This document shows, in pieces, positions 38,570 to 48,110 of a stretch of DNA of 64,000 nucleotides. The notes below the pieces were generated by a model. That model was not told the origin of the DNA. It ran no database searches and saw only the letters and a list, made by a program, of their open reading frames with translations. Origin of the DNA: Verrucomicrobiota bacterium (GTDB taxonomy: Bacteria; Verrucomicrobiota; Verrucomicrobiia; Opitutales; Opitutaceae); contig JAUVVA010000003.1 in NCBI GenBank assembly GCA_030604905.1, positions 1 through 64,000 on the forward strand, read 5' to 3'. Position 1 is the stretch's first letter; each line of letters starts with the position of its first letter. Made by a program: the position numbers and the translations under genes.

Positions 38570-40843
38570 ATGAAAAATTCCTTCTGGTCCCACCCTTCGC
38601 CTGATCCCGACACCTACTCCCTGTTTCGCGGGCGCTTTCGTCTCGAGACGTCGGCCGAGGTGGAGTTTCGCGTCGTGGGCTCGGCTTGGTATGAGGCTTG
38701 GCTGAACGGCAAGCCCCTCCTTGAGGGGCCGCTCCGCTTCGCGCTGGATCGACCCGAATACCAGATCGAGCGCGTCCTCCTGCCGGCCGGCGAGCATGTC
38801 CTCGCTTTCCATGCACACCACATCGGCGAGGAGACGCGTATCCTGAAGAACACGCCTGCGTTTCTCTGGTGCGACGTTCTGGCCGCCGACACGCCGCTCG
38901 CGATCGACTGGCGCTGCCTCCCGCTCAAATCGCAAGGATCCAAGACGCGCCGCATCAACCCGCAGCTTGGCTGGATCGAGTGGCGCGACACGCGGCTTGA
39001 GCCGGAGGGCTTCGAGACGCCCGCCTTTGACGATTCGAGTTGGACGCCGCCCGTCTGGGACGCCTCGCCCCTGCCCGATCCCGTCCCGGCCGACCTCGGT
39101 TCGGTGCAAACGCTCGCGCACCGGCTCAAGCCCTGCGGACAGGGCCCCCTCGCCCACACCTTTGGCTATACCACCGACGAGCCGGCCTTCGTCTTCCACT
39201 CGCGCGACCGGGTCTGTTCGGAACTCCCGGCCAAGGGGCTCTGGCGACGCTACGACCTGGGGCGGGTGCGCCTTGGCCGCCCCTGCTTCCGCCTCCGCGC
39301 GCCGGCCGGGACCGTCATCGAATTTGCCCTGGCCGAAAGCCTCACCGAGGGCCGCGTAAGCCCCTACATCAACCTCTCCGCCGGCACCTCGTGTAATCTC
39401 GACCGCCACGTCGCGCGCGGCGGAGAGCAGGTGTTTCGCCCGCTCACTCCGAAAGGCGGTCGGTTCCTCGAGGTGCACGTGGTCAACGCGCGCGAAGGCG
39501 TCGAGTTTCTTGCGGAGGAGTTCCTTGAACGCTGCTACCACGCGCCCACCGAGGCGACCTTCCACTGCGGCGACAGCCTGCTTGAACGCATCTGGCAGGT
39601 CGGCGTGGAGACCTACCGCGGCTGCGCGGAGGACGCGCTCATCGACAACCCCACCCGCGAGCGCGGCCAATGGGTGGGCGACGTGGCCTCCGTCGGTTCC
39701 GAGATCGCCGCGGTCGCCTATCACGACCTGCGCCTCTGCAAGCGCGCGCTGGCGCAAGCCGCGCTTTGCCCCCGCGAGGACGGCCTCGTCGCCGGCATGT
39801 CCCCCGGCGGCTGCGTCTATCTCCCCACCTACGCCTTTCAATGGGCCGTGGCCGCGGTGGATCTCTTCCGGCTCACGGGCGACCAGGCGATGCTCCGCGA
39901 ACTTTGGCCCGCGGCCCGCCGCAACATGGACGCCATCCGCGCCTTCTGGCACGAGGATGGTCTTCACAACGTCGCCGGCTGGAATTTCGTGGACTGGGGC
40001 TACCGGGCGGAGGACGGCCCGATCGACACCGCGTGCAACCTGCACTACCTCTGGAGCCTTCGCTCGATGATCACGTGGGCGAAGGCCATCGGAGAACCAG
40101 CGGAAGCCTTCCAGGCACAGGAACTCGAATTGTCGCTGCTTCTTCGCGCACGACTGGCGGACAAGCAGCGAAAGGGCTGGGAACACATAGGCTACCACTG
40201 CGCCGCGCTCGCGATGCGTCTTGGCCTGGTCTGGGACGAAGCCGAGTGCCTCGCCTACCTTGAGCGGCACCTCCTCGCCTGTTTCCCCAACAACCGATCC
40301 GCCCCGCGCAACGACGATCCCACGGCGTTCAATAGCCAGCTCATCACCCCTTACTTTGCCCATTACGTGATGCCGCTTTTCATCGAGCGCGGCCGCATGG
40401 ACTTCGTGCTCGACCAGTTCCGGATCTGCTGGGGCGACTACATGCTCGCCGAAGGCAGAACCACGTGGATCGAGGTCTTCGACACACGCTGGAGCCATTG
40501 CCACCAGTGGGCCGGCTGCCCCACTTGGCAGCTCTCGCGCTACCTGCTCGGCCTTCGTCCGCGCTGCGACCGCGCCGTCGGCGATTTCGACTGGATCTTG
40601 CAACCCGGTTCCTGCGAGCGCGCCTCAGGACGCCTGCCGCACCCAGGAGGCGGATGGATCGACGTGGGCTGGACCCGCGACACCGAAGCGCTGCGCTGTC
40701 GCATCCGCACCGAGAAAGCCCTGCGGCTACGCCTGCCCGACGGCTCGGACCTCACCATCTCGGGCGAGACCACCTTCGCCCTTCCCGAACTCGCGCTCGC
40801 ATCCGCTCGGCGTCAGGCCAGCCGCGAGACCTCCTCGGTCTAG
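38570..40843 (+). CDS. GH78-like alpha-L-rhamnosidase family protein, cytoplasmic
   Basis: No signal peptide; DNPTRERGQWVGDVASVGSEIAAVAYHDLRLCKRAL and WIEVFDTRWSHCHQWAGCPTWQLSRYLLGLRP typical of GH78 six-hairpin enzymes. Confidence 0.8.
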   Translation: MKNSFWSHPSPDPDTYSLFRGRFRLETSAEVEFRVVGSAWYEAWLNGKPLLEGPLRFALDRPEYQIERVLLPAGEHVLAFHAHHIGEETRILKNTPAFLWCDVLAADTPLAIDWRCLPLKSQGSKTRRINPQLGWIEWRDTRLEPEGFETPAFDDSSWTPPVWDASPLPDPVPADLGSVQTLAHRLKPCGQGPLAHTFGYTTDEPAFVFHSRDRVCSELPAKGLWRRYDLGRVRLGRPCFRLRAPAGTVIEFALAESLTEGRVSPYINLSAGTSCNLDRHVARGGEQVFRPLTPKGGRFLEVHVVNAREGVEFLAEEFLERCYHAPTEATFHCGDSLLERIWQVGVETYRGCAEDALIDNPTRERGQWVGDVASVGSEIAAVAYHDLRLCKRALAQAALCPREDGLVAGMSPGGCVYLPTYAFQWAVAAVDLFRLTGDQAMLRELWPAARRNMDAIRAFWHEDGLHNVAGWNFVDWGYRAEDGPIDTACNLHYLWSLRSMITWAKAIGEPAEAFQAQELELSLLLRARLADKQRKGWEHIGYHCAALAMRLGLVWDEAECLAYLERHLLACFPNNRSAPRNDDPTAFNSQLITPYFAHYVMPLFIERGRMDFVLDQFRICWGDYMLAEGRTTWIEVFDTRWSHCHQWAGCPTWQLSRYLLGLRPRCDRAVGDFDWILQPGSCERASGRLPHPGGGWIDVGWTRDTEALRCRIRTEKALRLRLPDGSDLTISGETTFALPELALASARRQASRETSSV

Positions 40844-40852
40844 ACCGCGCCC

Positions 40853-43800
40853 ATGCCTGCTCCCCGTCCCACCCCGGCGACGACCGCTTTCGCGTCGCCC
40901 CCGGTCGAATACCGCCCGTGGCCGTTCTTTGTATTAAACGATGAATACGAACCCGGCGCGGGCGAGCGGCGCCTCACCGAGCTGCTCGAAAACCTGAAAC
41001 GCGTCGGCTACGGCGGCGTGTTTATCCACCCGCGTCCGGGGCTGATGACGGAATACCTCTCGCCGCGATGGTTCGAGATCATCCGGCACTGCGTCTCCGA
41101 GTGCCTCCGCCTCGGCCTCGTGCCCGCGCTCTACGACGAGCACTCCTACCCCAGCGGCTTCGCGGGCGGCCACGTCTCCGCGCTGGCGCCGGAGACGACC
41201 GTGCGCTTCCTGCGCCCCACCTTTGGCAAGACTCCGGCCATGCCGCCGGCCGACGCGCTCGCCCTCTACCGGGCGGAGGGCGGCAAGCCAGTCGAGCCGC
41301 TCCGTTCCGCCGCCGACCTCAAAAAGCTGCCCGCGGAGACCGCGTGGTGCGCCTTCGGCGTCGAGCGCATGCAGCCGATGCCGTTCCACGGCGATCTGGC
41401 CTACACGAGCCTCCTCGATCCGAAGACCACGGAGCTGTTTCTCCAAACCACCTACGAGCGCTACCGCTCGGAGCTGGGCGAACTCTGGCCGCGCTGCGCG
41501 GCCATGTTCACCGACGAGCCCCACCTGCCCTCCGATTGCCACGGGCCCTGGGGACAGGGCCTGCACTTCTCGCGTCACGTGCAGTCGGAGTTTCGCCGCC
41601 GCCGGGGCTACGCGCTCGAGACCCGGGTGGCCGACCTCTATTACGGCTCGCCCACCAGCGCCGCCACGCGCTTCGACTTCTACGAAACGTTGCACGAAGT
41701 TTGGATGGAGTCGTTCGCGCTGCCCCTCGAGCGCTGGTGCCGCACGCACGGCATCCCGCTGACCGGCCACTTCCTTGAGCACGACTGGCCTTGCCCCTAC
41801 GCCACCCCCGGCCACGTGCACCTGCTCGCGCACATGGACTGGCCCGGCACCGACCTCCTCGAGTGCTTTCTCCTCGAAGGCCACGACTACGGCGATCCGC
41901 AAAATCTCGACGCCGCCGCGCCGGGCACCGAGCCGCACGCGCTCCATTTCCTGCGCCAGGTCCAGTCTGTCGCCAATCAACTTGGGAAGACTCGCGTGAT
42001 GAACGAGAGCTGGGGCGCGGGCGGGCACGATTCCCGGCCCGCGGACTGGCTCCGCATCGGCCGCTTCCTCGCCGTCCATGGCGTGAATCTTTTCGTTCCC
42101 CACTACGCCGCCTCCACCATTCGCGGCGGACGCAAGAAAGACCACCCGCCTTTCTTCAGCGAACAGAGCGCCGTGTTCGAGCACCTCGGCCCGCTCAACG
42201 ACGAACTTGGCCGGCTCTCGTGGCTCGCCGCCCGCGGGCGGATGCGCCAACGCGTCCTCGTCCTGGATCCGCTTACCACCGGTTTCTGCATCGCGGACAA
42301 GGCCGACTGCCTCGGCGCCGCCACCGCCCACGACACCGTCACGGATCCTCTCTCGGTGCTCGCCGACACGCAACGAAGCCTGCGCCCCCTGCGGCAGTCG
42401 GTGGCCGCATTCTCCCAAGCCCTCTCGGACCACCAATGCGACTTCGACATCGGCGATGAATACACGCTGGCGGAGTTTGCACGGGTGGAGGGTTCGGCGA
42501 TCCGGTTTCCGCACCAAAGCTACGAGATCCTGGTGCTCCCGCCGGGCCTCCAGAATCTGCGTTCGCACACGCTCGCCATGCTACGAGCTTTTTCGAGCGC
42601 CGGAGGCCGCATCCTCGGGCTACGCCCCGCCTGCGCCTGGATCGACGGTCGCCCGGGCGACTGGCCCGACCAGTTGAGCGCCGAGTGGTGCGAGAGCGCC
42701 GAGGCCCTCCAGGCCGCGACTCTGCGAGCCGCTCCGCCGCGCCCCCTGCTCGATCCGATGCCGCCGGCCGGCTTCGCCCACCAACGGCGCGAGGCGGAAG
42801 AAGGCACCTATTACCTCTTCGTCAACTCGTCCACAAGCGTCTGGCGCGGCGCCGTCCGTGTCCCCGAAAAAGGAAAAGCCTCGATCCTCGACCCGCAGGG
42901 CGGTTCCGCGGTCTCCTTCGATGGCACTCTGGAAATCGCGGCCTCAGGCGCGACCGTCTTGTTCGTCAGCCGCGCCGAGACGACAGCGGCCACGCCCGCT
43001 CGACGCCCCCGGCAAGGCGGGAGCCAAGGTCCGCTCGACTTCATCGACGCTCGGCCCACTTCACCCAACGCCTTGGTCCTCGACACGTGTGCGCTGACGG
43101 TGAACGGGGGCGATTCTCACCCTCCCCAACTCGTTTACGAATCCAACCGGCTCTACTGGCTCGCCCACGGCATGGAGAACAACGGCTGGTCGATGGTCAT
43201 CCAATACCGTGACCAAACGCTGTCGGCCAATCGTCGCATGAACCGCGACAGCGGCGGGGTGGCGCGCTACACCTTCCACGCGGCCAAAGACCTCGACCTG
43301 ACGGCGATCGACCTAGGCTTCGAATGCCCCGATCAATGGCGCCTTTTCGTCAATGGTGCCGAGGTGGACAGCTCAGCCGGTCGGCCTTGGCTGGACTGGC
43401 GCATCGGCCGTGTTCGCATCGGGCATCTGCTCCGCGCCGGAGAAAATGTCGTCGAACTCGCGGGGAGCCCCTTCGACGTCCGGCAGGAGATCGACCAAAT
43501 CTACCTTCTGGGCGAATTCGCGGCGCGCGCGGGCGACCCCGGCTTCATTGTCGAGCCTCGCTCTGCCCCCCTGCGCCTCGGCTCGTGGAAGGATCAGGGC
43601 CTGCCCTTCTACGACCGCGAAGTCGCGTATCGTTTCCGGCGTCCACCGGGCGCGGGGTCCGTGTCGTTGGACGCATCCGCGTGGCGAGGGTCGGCGGTCG
43701 AGCTGCGCTGCGGCGAGCAGCACACGCGCTCCTATGGCGCCGCGCTGCTGGAACTCGACGAATCAGGCCCGCTTGACTGCACGGTCACCGTGACCGGATT

Positions 43801-43966
43801 GCCCAGCAATCTCCTTGGCCCTTTTCACAAACCCGGCCTTCTGCCCAAGCACGGCTGGTGCAACTTCTGGCATGGAGGCGACATCCCCAACTCGCCCCAG
43901 CCTGGGTCCGCCTACCACCTCCTCGATCTCGGGCTGCTCACCCCACCCCTGTGGCTCTCGCACTGA
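40853..43966 (+). CDS. Large glycoside hydrolase (GH106/GH2-sugar-binding-like)
   Basis: RPWPFFVLNDEYEPGAGERRLTELLENLKRVGYGGVFIHPRPGLMTEYLSPRWFEIIRHCV; C-terminal galactose-binding-like jelly roll VNGAEVDSSAGRPWLDWRIGRVRIGHLLRAGENVVEL. Confidence 0.72.
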   Translation: MPAPRPTPATTAFASPPVEYRPWPFFVLNDEYEPGAGERRLTELLENLKRVGYGGVFIHPRPGLMTEYLSPRWFEIIRHCVSECLRLGLVPALYDEHSYPSGFAGGHVSALAPETTVRFLRPTFGKTPAMPPADALALYRAEGGKPVEPLRSAADLKKLPAETAWCAFGVERMQPMPFHGDLAYTSLLDPKTTELFLQTTYERYRSELGELWPRCAAMFTDEPHLPSDCHGPWGQGLHFSRHVQSEFRRRRGYALETRVADLYYGSPTSAATRFDFYETLHEVWMESFALPLERWCRTHGIPLTGHFLEHDWPCPYATPGHVHLLAHMDWPGTDLLECFLLEGHDYGDPQNLDAAAPGTEPHALHFLRQVQSVANQLGKTRVMNESWGAGGHDSRPADWLRIGRFLAVHGVNLFVPHYAASTIRGGRKKDHPPFFSEQSAVFEHLGPLNDELGRLSWLAARGRMRQRVLVLDPLTTGFCIADKADCLGAATAHDTVTDPLSVLADTQRSLRPLRQSVAAFSQALSDHQCDFDIGDEYTLAEFARVEGSAIRFPHQSYEILVLPPGLQNLRSHTLAMLRAFSSAGGRILGLRPACAWIDGRPGDWPDQLSAEWCESAEALQAATLRAAPPRPLLDPMPPAGFAHQRREAEEGTYYLFVNSSTSVWRGAVRVPEKGKASILDPQGGSAVSFDGTLEIAASGATVLFVSRAETTAATPARRPRQGGSQGPLDFIDARPTSPNALVLDTCALTVNGGDSHPPQLVYESNRLYWLAHGMENNGWSMVIQYRDQTLSANRRMNRDSGGVARYTFHAAKDLDLTAIDLGFECPDQWRLFVNGAEVDSSAGRPWLDWRIGRVRIGHLLRAGENVVELAGSPFDVRQEIDQIYLLGEFAARAGDPGFIVEPRSAPLRLGSWKDQGLPFYDREVAYRFRRPPGAGSVSLDASAWRGSAVELRCGEQHTRSYGAALLELDESGPLDCTVTVTGLPSNLLGPFHKPGLLPKHGWCNFWHGGDIPNSPQPGSAYHLLDLGLLTPPLWLSH

Positions 43967-44001
43967 GCCCCGGCCCGCGCACCCCGTCCGTCCCTGAGCT
44001 C

Positions 44002-47000
44002 ATGCCCTCCTGCCTCCGATCGCTCCTCGGCGCACTTTGCGCTTCCGCGGCGACAGCCACCGTCCACGCCGCCACCTCCTCCGTCGCGAGCGGGGCCTGG
44101 TCCTCGGCCCAGACCTGGAGCCACGGCGTGCCGGTCAACTCCTCGGCTGTCGGCGTGCTCAACGGCTTCACCGTCACCTTCTCGGCCGGGGATTCATGGA
44201 CCGGGGGCGAGCACCCGCAGGGGCTTCTCGTCGGCGACAACGGCGGCTTCGCCTCGCAGGCCGCGCTCGCCGGCTCGGGCTCGGGCTCGCTTCGCGTCCA
44301 GGGCGGCGGCTTGACCAGCGGCTTCGTCGGCGTGGGCTGCGGCGCCGTCGGCGCGGTCGAGCAGAGCGCCGGCACCGTCTCCACCCAAGAGATCTGGCTG
44401 GGCAACGGTTCCGGGACCGGCACCTACACGCTCGCGGGCGGAAATCTCGCGATTAACCGGCTCCTGCGCTTCGGCGTCTTCGGCTCCGGCACCGGCATCT
44501 TCAACCACGACGGCGGCCTCGCCGAGATCGCCTCCGTCACCGCTTGGACCGACGTCACCGGCGTCTATCGCCTCCGCGGCGGCTCCCTCCGAGCCCTCGG
44601 CGATCTTTCCTTCACCGGCTTCGGCGCCAACATCGCGCTCGAAATAACCGGCGCGCTGGGAGACGTCACCCTCGACACCAACGGTCGCTCGATCACCGCG
44701 GTGAGCACCAGTGTCTTTGACAACCCCGCCGCCACACTCCGCAAAACGGGCGCCGGCACGCTGCTGTTTTCGGGATCGCAACTCCAGGTTCAGAACGGGG
44801 CCCTCTCCGTGGACCAAGGCACGCTGGAGACCCACAGTTCGCTCGTGATCGGCCAAAACGGCGGCGCCGCCAGCCTCGCGCTGTCCGGCGGCAGCCTCCG
44901 CTTCGGCTATCCCCAGGCCGCAAACTTCATCGTCGGTCTCGCCGGCGGCAGCGGTTCCGTCACCCAAGGCGGCGGCTCGCTGGAGACCGGCAGCCAGACC
45001 TACGCGCTCGGCTGGAGCGGCACCGGTTCCCACCACCTCCTGGCCGGATCGGTCAAGCTCGGCACCGGCACCGCCTTCGTCGGGCTGGGCTCGGGCGGCG
45101 CGGGCGACCTGCGCATCAGCGGCGGTTCCTTTGCCGCGGGATCGCTTCAAGTCGCGGTGGCGGGCGCAAAGGGCACGGTTCGCCTGGAGGGCGGATCGCT
45201 TGCCCTCTCCGGTCCCCTCACCCTCGGCCCGGGCGCGGCCCTTCTGCTGGACGGCGCCTCCGCCGGCGCCACGGGCTTCACCTGGACCTCCGGCGCCCGT
45301 GTCCGCTTTGGAGCCTCCGCGGCCTCGTTCCACCGGCTCAATCTCGACACGGCGCAAGCGCTGAGCATCCCCCCCGGCGCCAATCTTGAGCTAAATCCCC
45401 CCTCCTCCGCCCCCGCCGTTGGCAGCCGGCACTTCCTCATCAACAACGCCGGCGCGGGCGGTCTTGGCGGCCGCTTTGCCGCGGTGAACGGTCGCTCCCT
45501 TCCGCTCGATGAGGCCGCGACCTTCGAGCTGAACGGCGTGTATTATCGAATCGGATACGGCGGAGACTTCTCCGCCAACACCTTCACCGGTGGAAACGAC
45601 CTCGTGCTGGAGGTCGCGGCGCCCCCCGCCGGCCGGGCCACCCAGTCGTGGACCTTCGAGAGCCCCAGCCTCGCTCCCTGGAGCGCCCAGGATTGGAGCG
45701 GTGGCGCGCCCGCCAAGATCTCCGCGGTCTCCAGCAATCAGAGTCCACTTTCCGGCGCCCGCTCGGCGCGCGTCTCGATCGCCGCAACCCACCAGCCCGC
45801 ACAGGCCGAGGTCTGGCACTTGGTCTTCACCACGGACGTGCCAGTCACCGCCGGTCGCTACTACCACGGCGGTCTCACCCTTCGCGCGGACCGCGAGCTA
45901 TCCTTCGAGATCTTCGTCCAGCGCTCGGACGTGCCTTACTCCACCTTCGTCGCCCGCACCGTGACGGTCGGCACCACTCCGATCACCGTGCACTTCGGAG
46001 GCATGGCCAATTTCACCACCGTGCCCGGCGATGCCTCCACGATGGGCCGCCTCCTTCTCGCCCTCGGCCGGGTGCCTGCAGGCGCCCAGATCTGGTTAGA
46101 CGACATCACCTTCACAGAGGCGCCTCTCGCGCCCTCCAACGCCACGGTTTCGGTCAACTTCGACCAGCCCTTGGCCGCTCCCTCCCTCTCCGGGTTTCTG
46201 CTCGGACTCGACGTGAACAACCTCTCCACAGGCAATCCCCCCGCCCATCGCGTCACTCCCCTGCGGCCCAAATACTGGCGCGTCCGCAGCGAGTGGACCG
46301 GGCGCGTCGCCGCTTACGGGGCCGTCCCCATCGTCGTTTGCTCGGAGGGGCTCTACCCGCCCGCCCCCGCTCCATGGAGCGATGGCTACGCGTCCTGGCG
46401 CGCGCACGCCACCACCCTGGCCCAGACCCACGGCACGTCGGTGGTATACGACATTTGGAACGAACCGGACATCGGCGTGTTCTTCACCAACTGGCCGGAC
46501 GCCACCTTCGCGCGCTTCCTCGAGACCTTCAAGGAGGCGCACGACGCCATCCGCGCAGTCGTGCCCGATGCCGTCATCAGCGGCCCCTCGCTCGCCGCCT
46601 CCTATTGCCCGTATCGCCTGCGGCAGTTCATGGATTACTGCCGCGCGCACAACCTCCGCGTCCAGGTGCTCTCGCTGCACATGCTGGAACGGGACGACGG
46701 CGACTTCGATCGGATGGAGACCGACATCGCGCAGGTCCGCGCCGACTTCATCACCAATCCCGATTACGCCCCGGTCGGCGTGCAGGAGATCCATGTCAAC
46801 GAATACGGCGCTCCTGGCGACCAGTCCTACCGCCCCGGCTCGATCCTCGCCTTCCTGCGCGCCATGGAGTCGGTGGGAGTCGCCGCCGCCTGCCGATCCT
46901 GCTGGGACCACCCGGATGCGCCGGGGGTCAACTCGGGTTTCGACGGCACGCTGGACGGTTTGCTCACCCGCGACACCTTTCAGCCGCGCGCCGTTTGGTG

Positions 47001-48060
47001 GGCCTACCGCTGGTATGCGGAAGGCGAGGGTCATCGCGTCTTCACGTCCGGCGACAACCCGGACCTGGTCGCCCTGGCATCAGGTCAGGCTGGCGGACCG
47101 GCCGCCGCCCAGATCCTCCTCGCCTCACATGGTTCACGCGGCGCCGCCCGCGCGCTCCAAGACGTCACGATTCAGCTCACCCAGCTTCACTCGCTGCCTT
47201 TTGTTGCCCCCGGGGCCACCCGCGTCACCGCTCGCGTGGAAAGCGTTTCCTTCACGGGCCTCGGCACCGGGGCCGTGCCGCAGCCTCGGGTCCTCGTGGA
47301 TGTGCTCCCTCTCGATATCAACGGCGGCTCCGCCTCGCTCAGCCTCGGCGCGATCTCACCCTACGACGCCCTGCGCATCACCCTGCATCCGGCGAACTCG
47401 CCGCCGCAAATCTTCCCGGCCACGAGCCCGCTCGTGACGATGGACGAAGACGCTCACCCCCGGGCTTGGAGCGCCCCCGCTCTCGGCGCCACCGACCCGG
47501 ATGGCGACACGCTCACTTGGTCGCTTGCGAGCCCGCCGAGTTCGGGCACCGCCACGGTTTCGGGCGTGGGGCCCTCCCCGAGCGTCCTCAACTACCAGCC
47601 GGCCGCGAATTTCCACGGGGAGGATTCCTTCGTTGTCCGCGTCTCAGACGGCCGCGGAGGGATCGCGGAGCGCACCCTGCTCGTATCGGTGGTCTCCGAC
47701 GGCATCCCTGAAGCGTGGGAAACCCAGCACAACATCACCTTGGCGTCGGCGGACAAGGACGGAGATGGCCTCTCCAATCTCGCCGAATTTGTGTTCGGGA
47801 CCGATCCGTCCGACCCTCGCAGCCGCTTTGAAACCAGCCTGAGCCACGTCGCGTCGCCGGAGGGACCGGTCCTTGTCGTTGAATTCCCGACCTCGGTCGG
47901 TCGGACCTATTTTGTCGAACGTTCGCCGGATCTCGCCGCAGGTTCGTGGACCATCATCGCCACGGTTGACGGCACCGACGTCCCGCACACGCACGTCGAG
48001 CCACTGTCCGGCTCGCCCCGCCGGTTTCTCCGCGTCCGCGCGGTCCTGTCGCCGCCCTGA
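44002..48060 (+). CDS. Secreted multi-modular protein: beta-solenoid repeats, carbohydrate-binding-like module, GH39-like TIM barrel, cadherin-like domain and FLRV-type C-terminal module
   Basis: LRVQGGGLTSG/TYTLAGGNLAINR repeats; VVYDIWNEPDIGVFFTNWPDATFARFLETFKEAHDAIRAVVPDAVISGPSLA; DPDGDTLTWSLASPPSSGTATV...GEDSFVVRVSDGRGG; DKDGDGLSNLAEFVFGTDPSDP. Confidence 0.75.
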   Translation: MPSCLRSLLGALCASAATATVHAATSSVASGAWSSAQTWSHGVPVNSSAVGVLNGFTVTFSAGDSWTGGEHPQGLLVGDNGGFASQAALAGSGSGSLRVQGGGLTSGFVGVGCGAVGAVEQSAGTVSTQEIWLGNGSGTGTYTLAGGNLAINRLLRFGVFGSGTGIFNHDGGLAEIASVTAWTDVTGVYRLRGGSLRALGDLSFTGFGANIALEITGALGDVTLDTNGRSITAVSTSVFDNPAATLRKTGAGTLLFSGSQLQVQNGALSVDQGTLETHSSLVIGQNGGAASLALSGGSLRFGYPQAANFIVGLAGGSGSVTQGGGSLETGSQTYALGWSGTGSHHLLAGSVKLGTGTAFVGLGSGGAGDLRISGGSFAAGSLQVAVAGAKGTVRLEGGSLALSGPLTLGPGAALLLDGASAGATGFTWTSGARVRFGASAASFHRLNLDTAQALSIPPGANLELNPPSSAPAVGSRHFLINNAGAGGLGGRFAAVNGRSLPLDEAATFELNGVYYRIGYGGDFSANTFTGGNDLVLEVAAPPAGRATQSWTFESPSLAPWSAQDWSGGAPAKISAVSSNQSPLSGARSARVSIAATHQPAQAEVWHLVFTTDVPVTAGRYYHGGLTLRADRELSFEIFVQRSDVPYSTFVARTVTVGTTPITVHFGGMANFTTVPGDASTMGRLLLALGRVPAGAQIWLDDITFTEAPLAPSNATVSVNFDQPLAAPSLSGFLLGLDVNNLSTGNPPAHRVTPLRPKYWRVRSEWTGRVAAYGAVPIVVCSEGLYPPAPAPWSDGYASWRAHATTLAQTHGTSVVYDIWNEPDIGVFFTNWPDATFARFLETFKEAHDAIRAVVPDAVISGPSLAASYCPYRLRQFMDYCRAHNLRVQVLSLHMLERDDGDFDRMETDIAQVRADFITNPDYAPVGVQEIHVNEYGAPGDQSYRPGSILAFLRAMESVGVAAACRSCWDHPDAPGVNSGFDGTLDGLLTRDTFQPRAVWWAYRWYAEGEGHRVFTSGDNPDLVALASGQAGGPAAAQILLASHGSRGAARALQDVTIQLTQLHSLPFVAPGATRVTARVESVSFTGLGTGAVPQPRVLVDVLPLDINGGSASLSLGAISPYDALRITLHPANSPPQIFPATSPLVTMDEDAHPRAWSAPALGATDPDGDTLTWSLASPPSSGTATVSGVGPSPSVLNYQPAANFHGEDSFVVRVSDGRGGIAERTLLVSVVSDGIPEAWETQHNITLASADKDGDGLSNLAEFVFGTDPSDPRSRFETSLSHVASPEGPVLVVEFPTSVGRTYFVERSPDLAAGSWTIIATVDGTDVPHTHVEPLSGSPRRFLRVRAVLSPP

Positions 48061-48110
48061 GACCGCGCCGCGCGCTCCTCCACTTTCCCCGAAACCATCC
48101 GTCTCTCCCT

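Noticed and set aside
37574-40603. 1009-aa minus-strand ORF
   Set aside because: Antisense to GH78-like genes with clear motifs on the plus strand.
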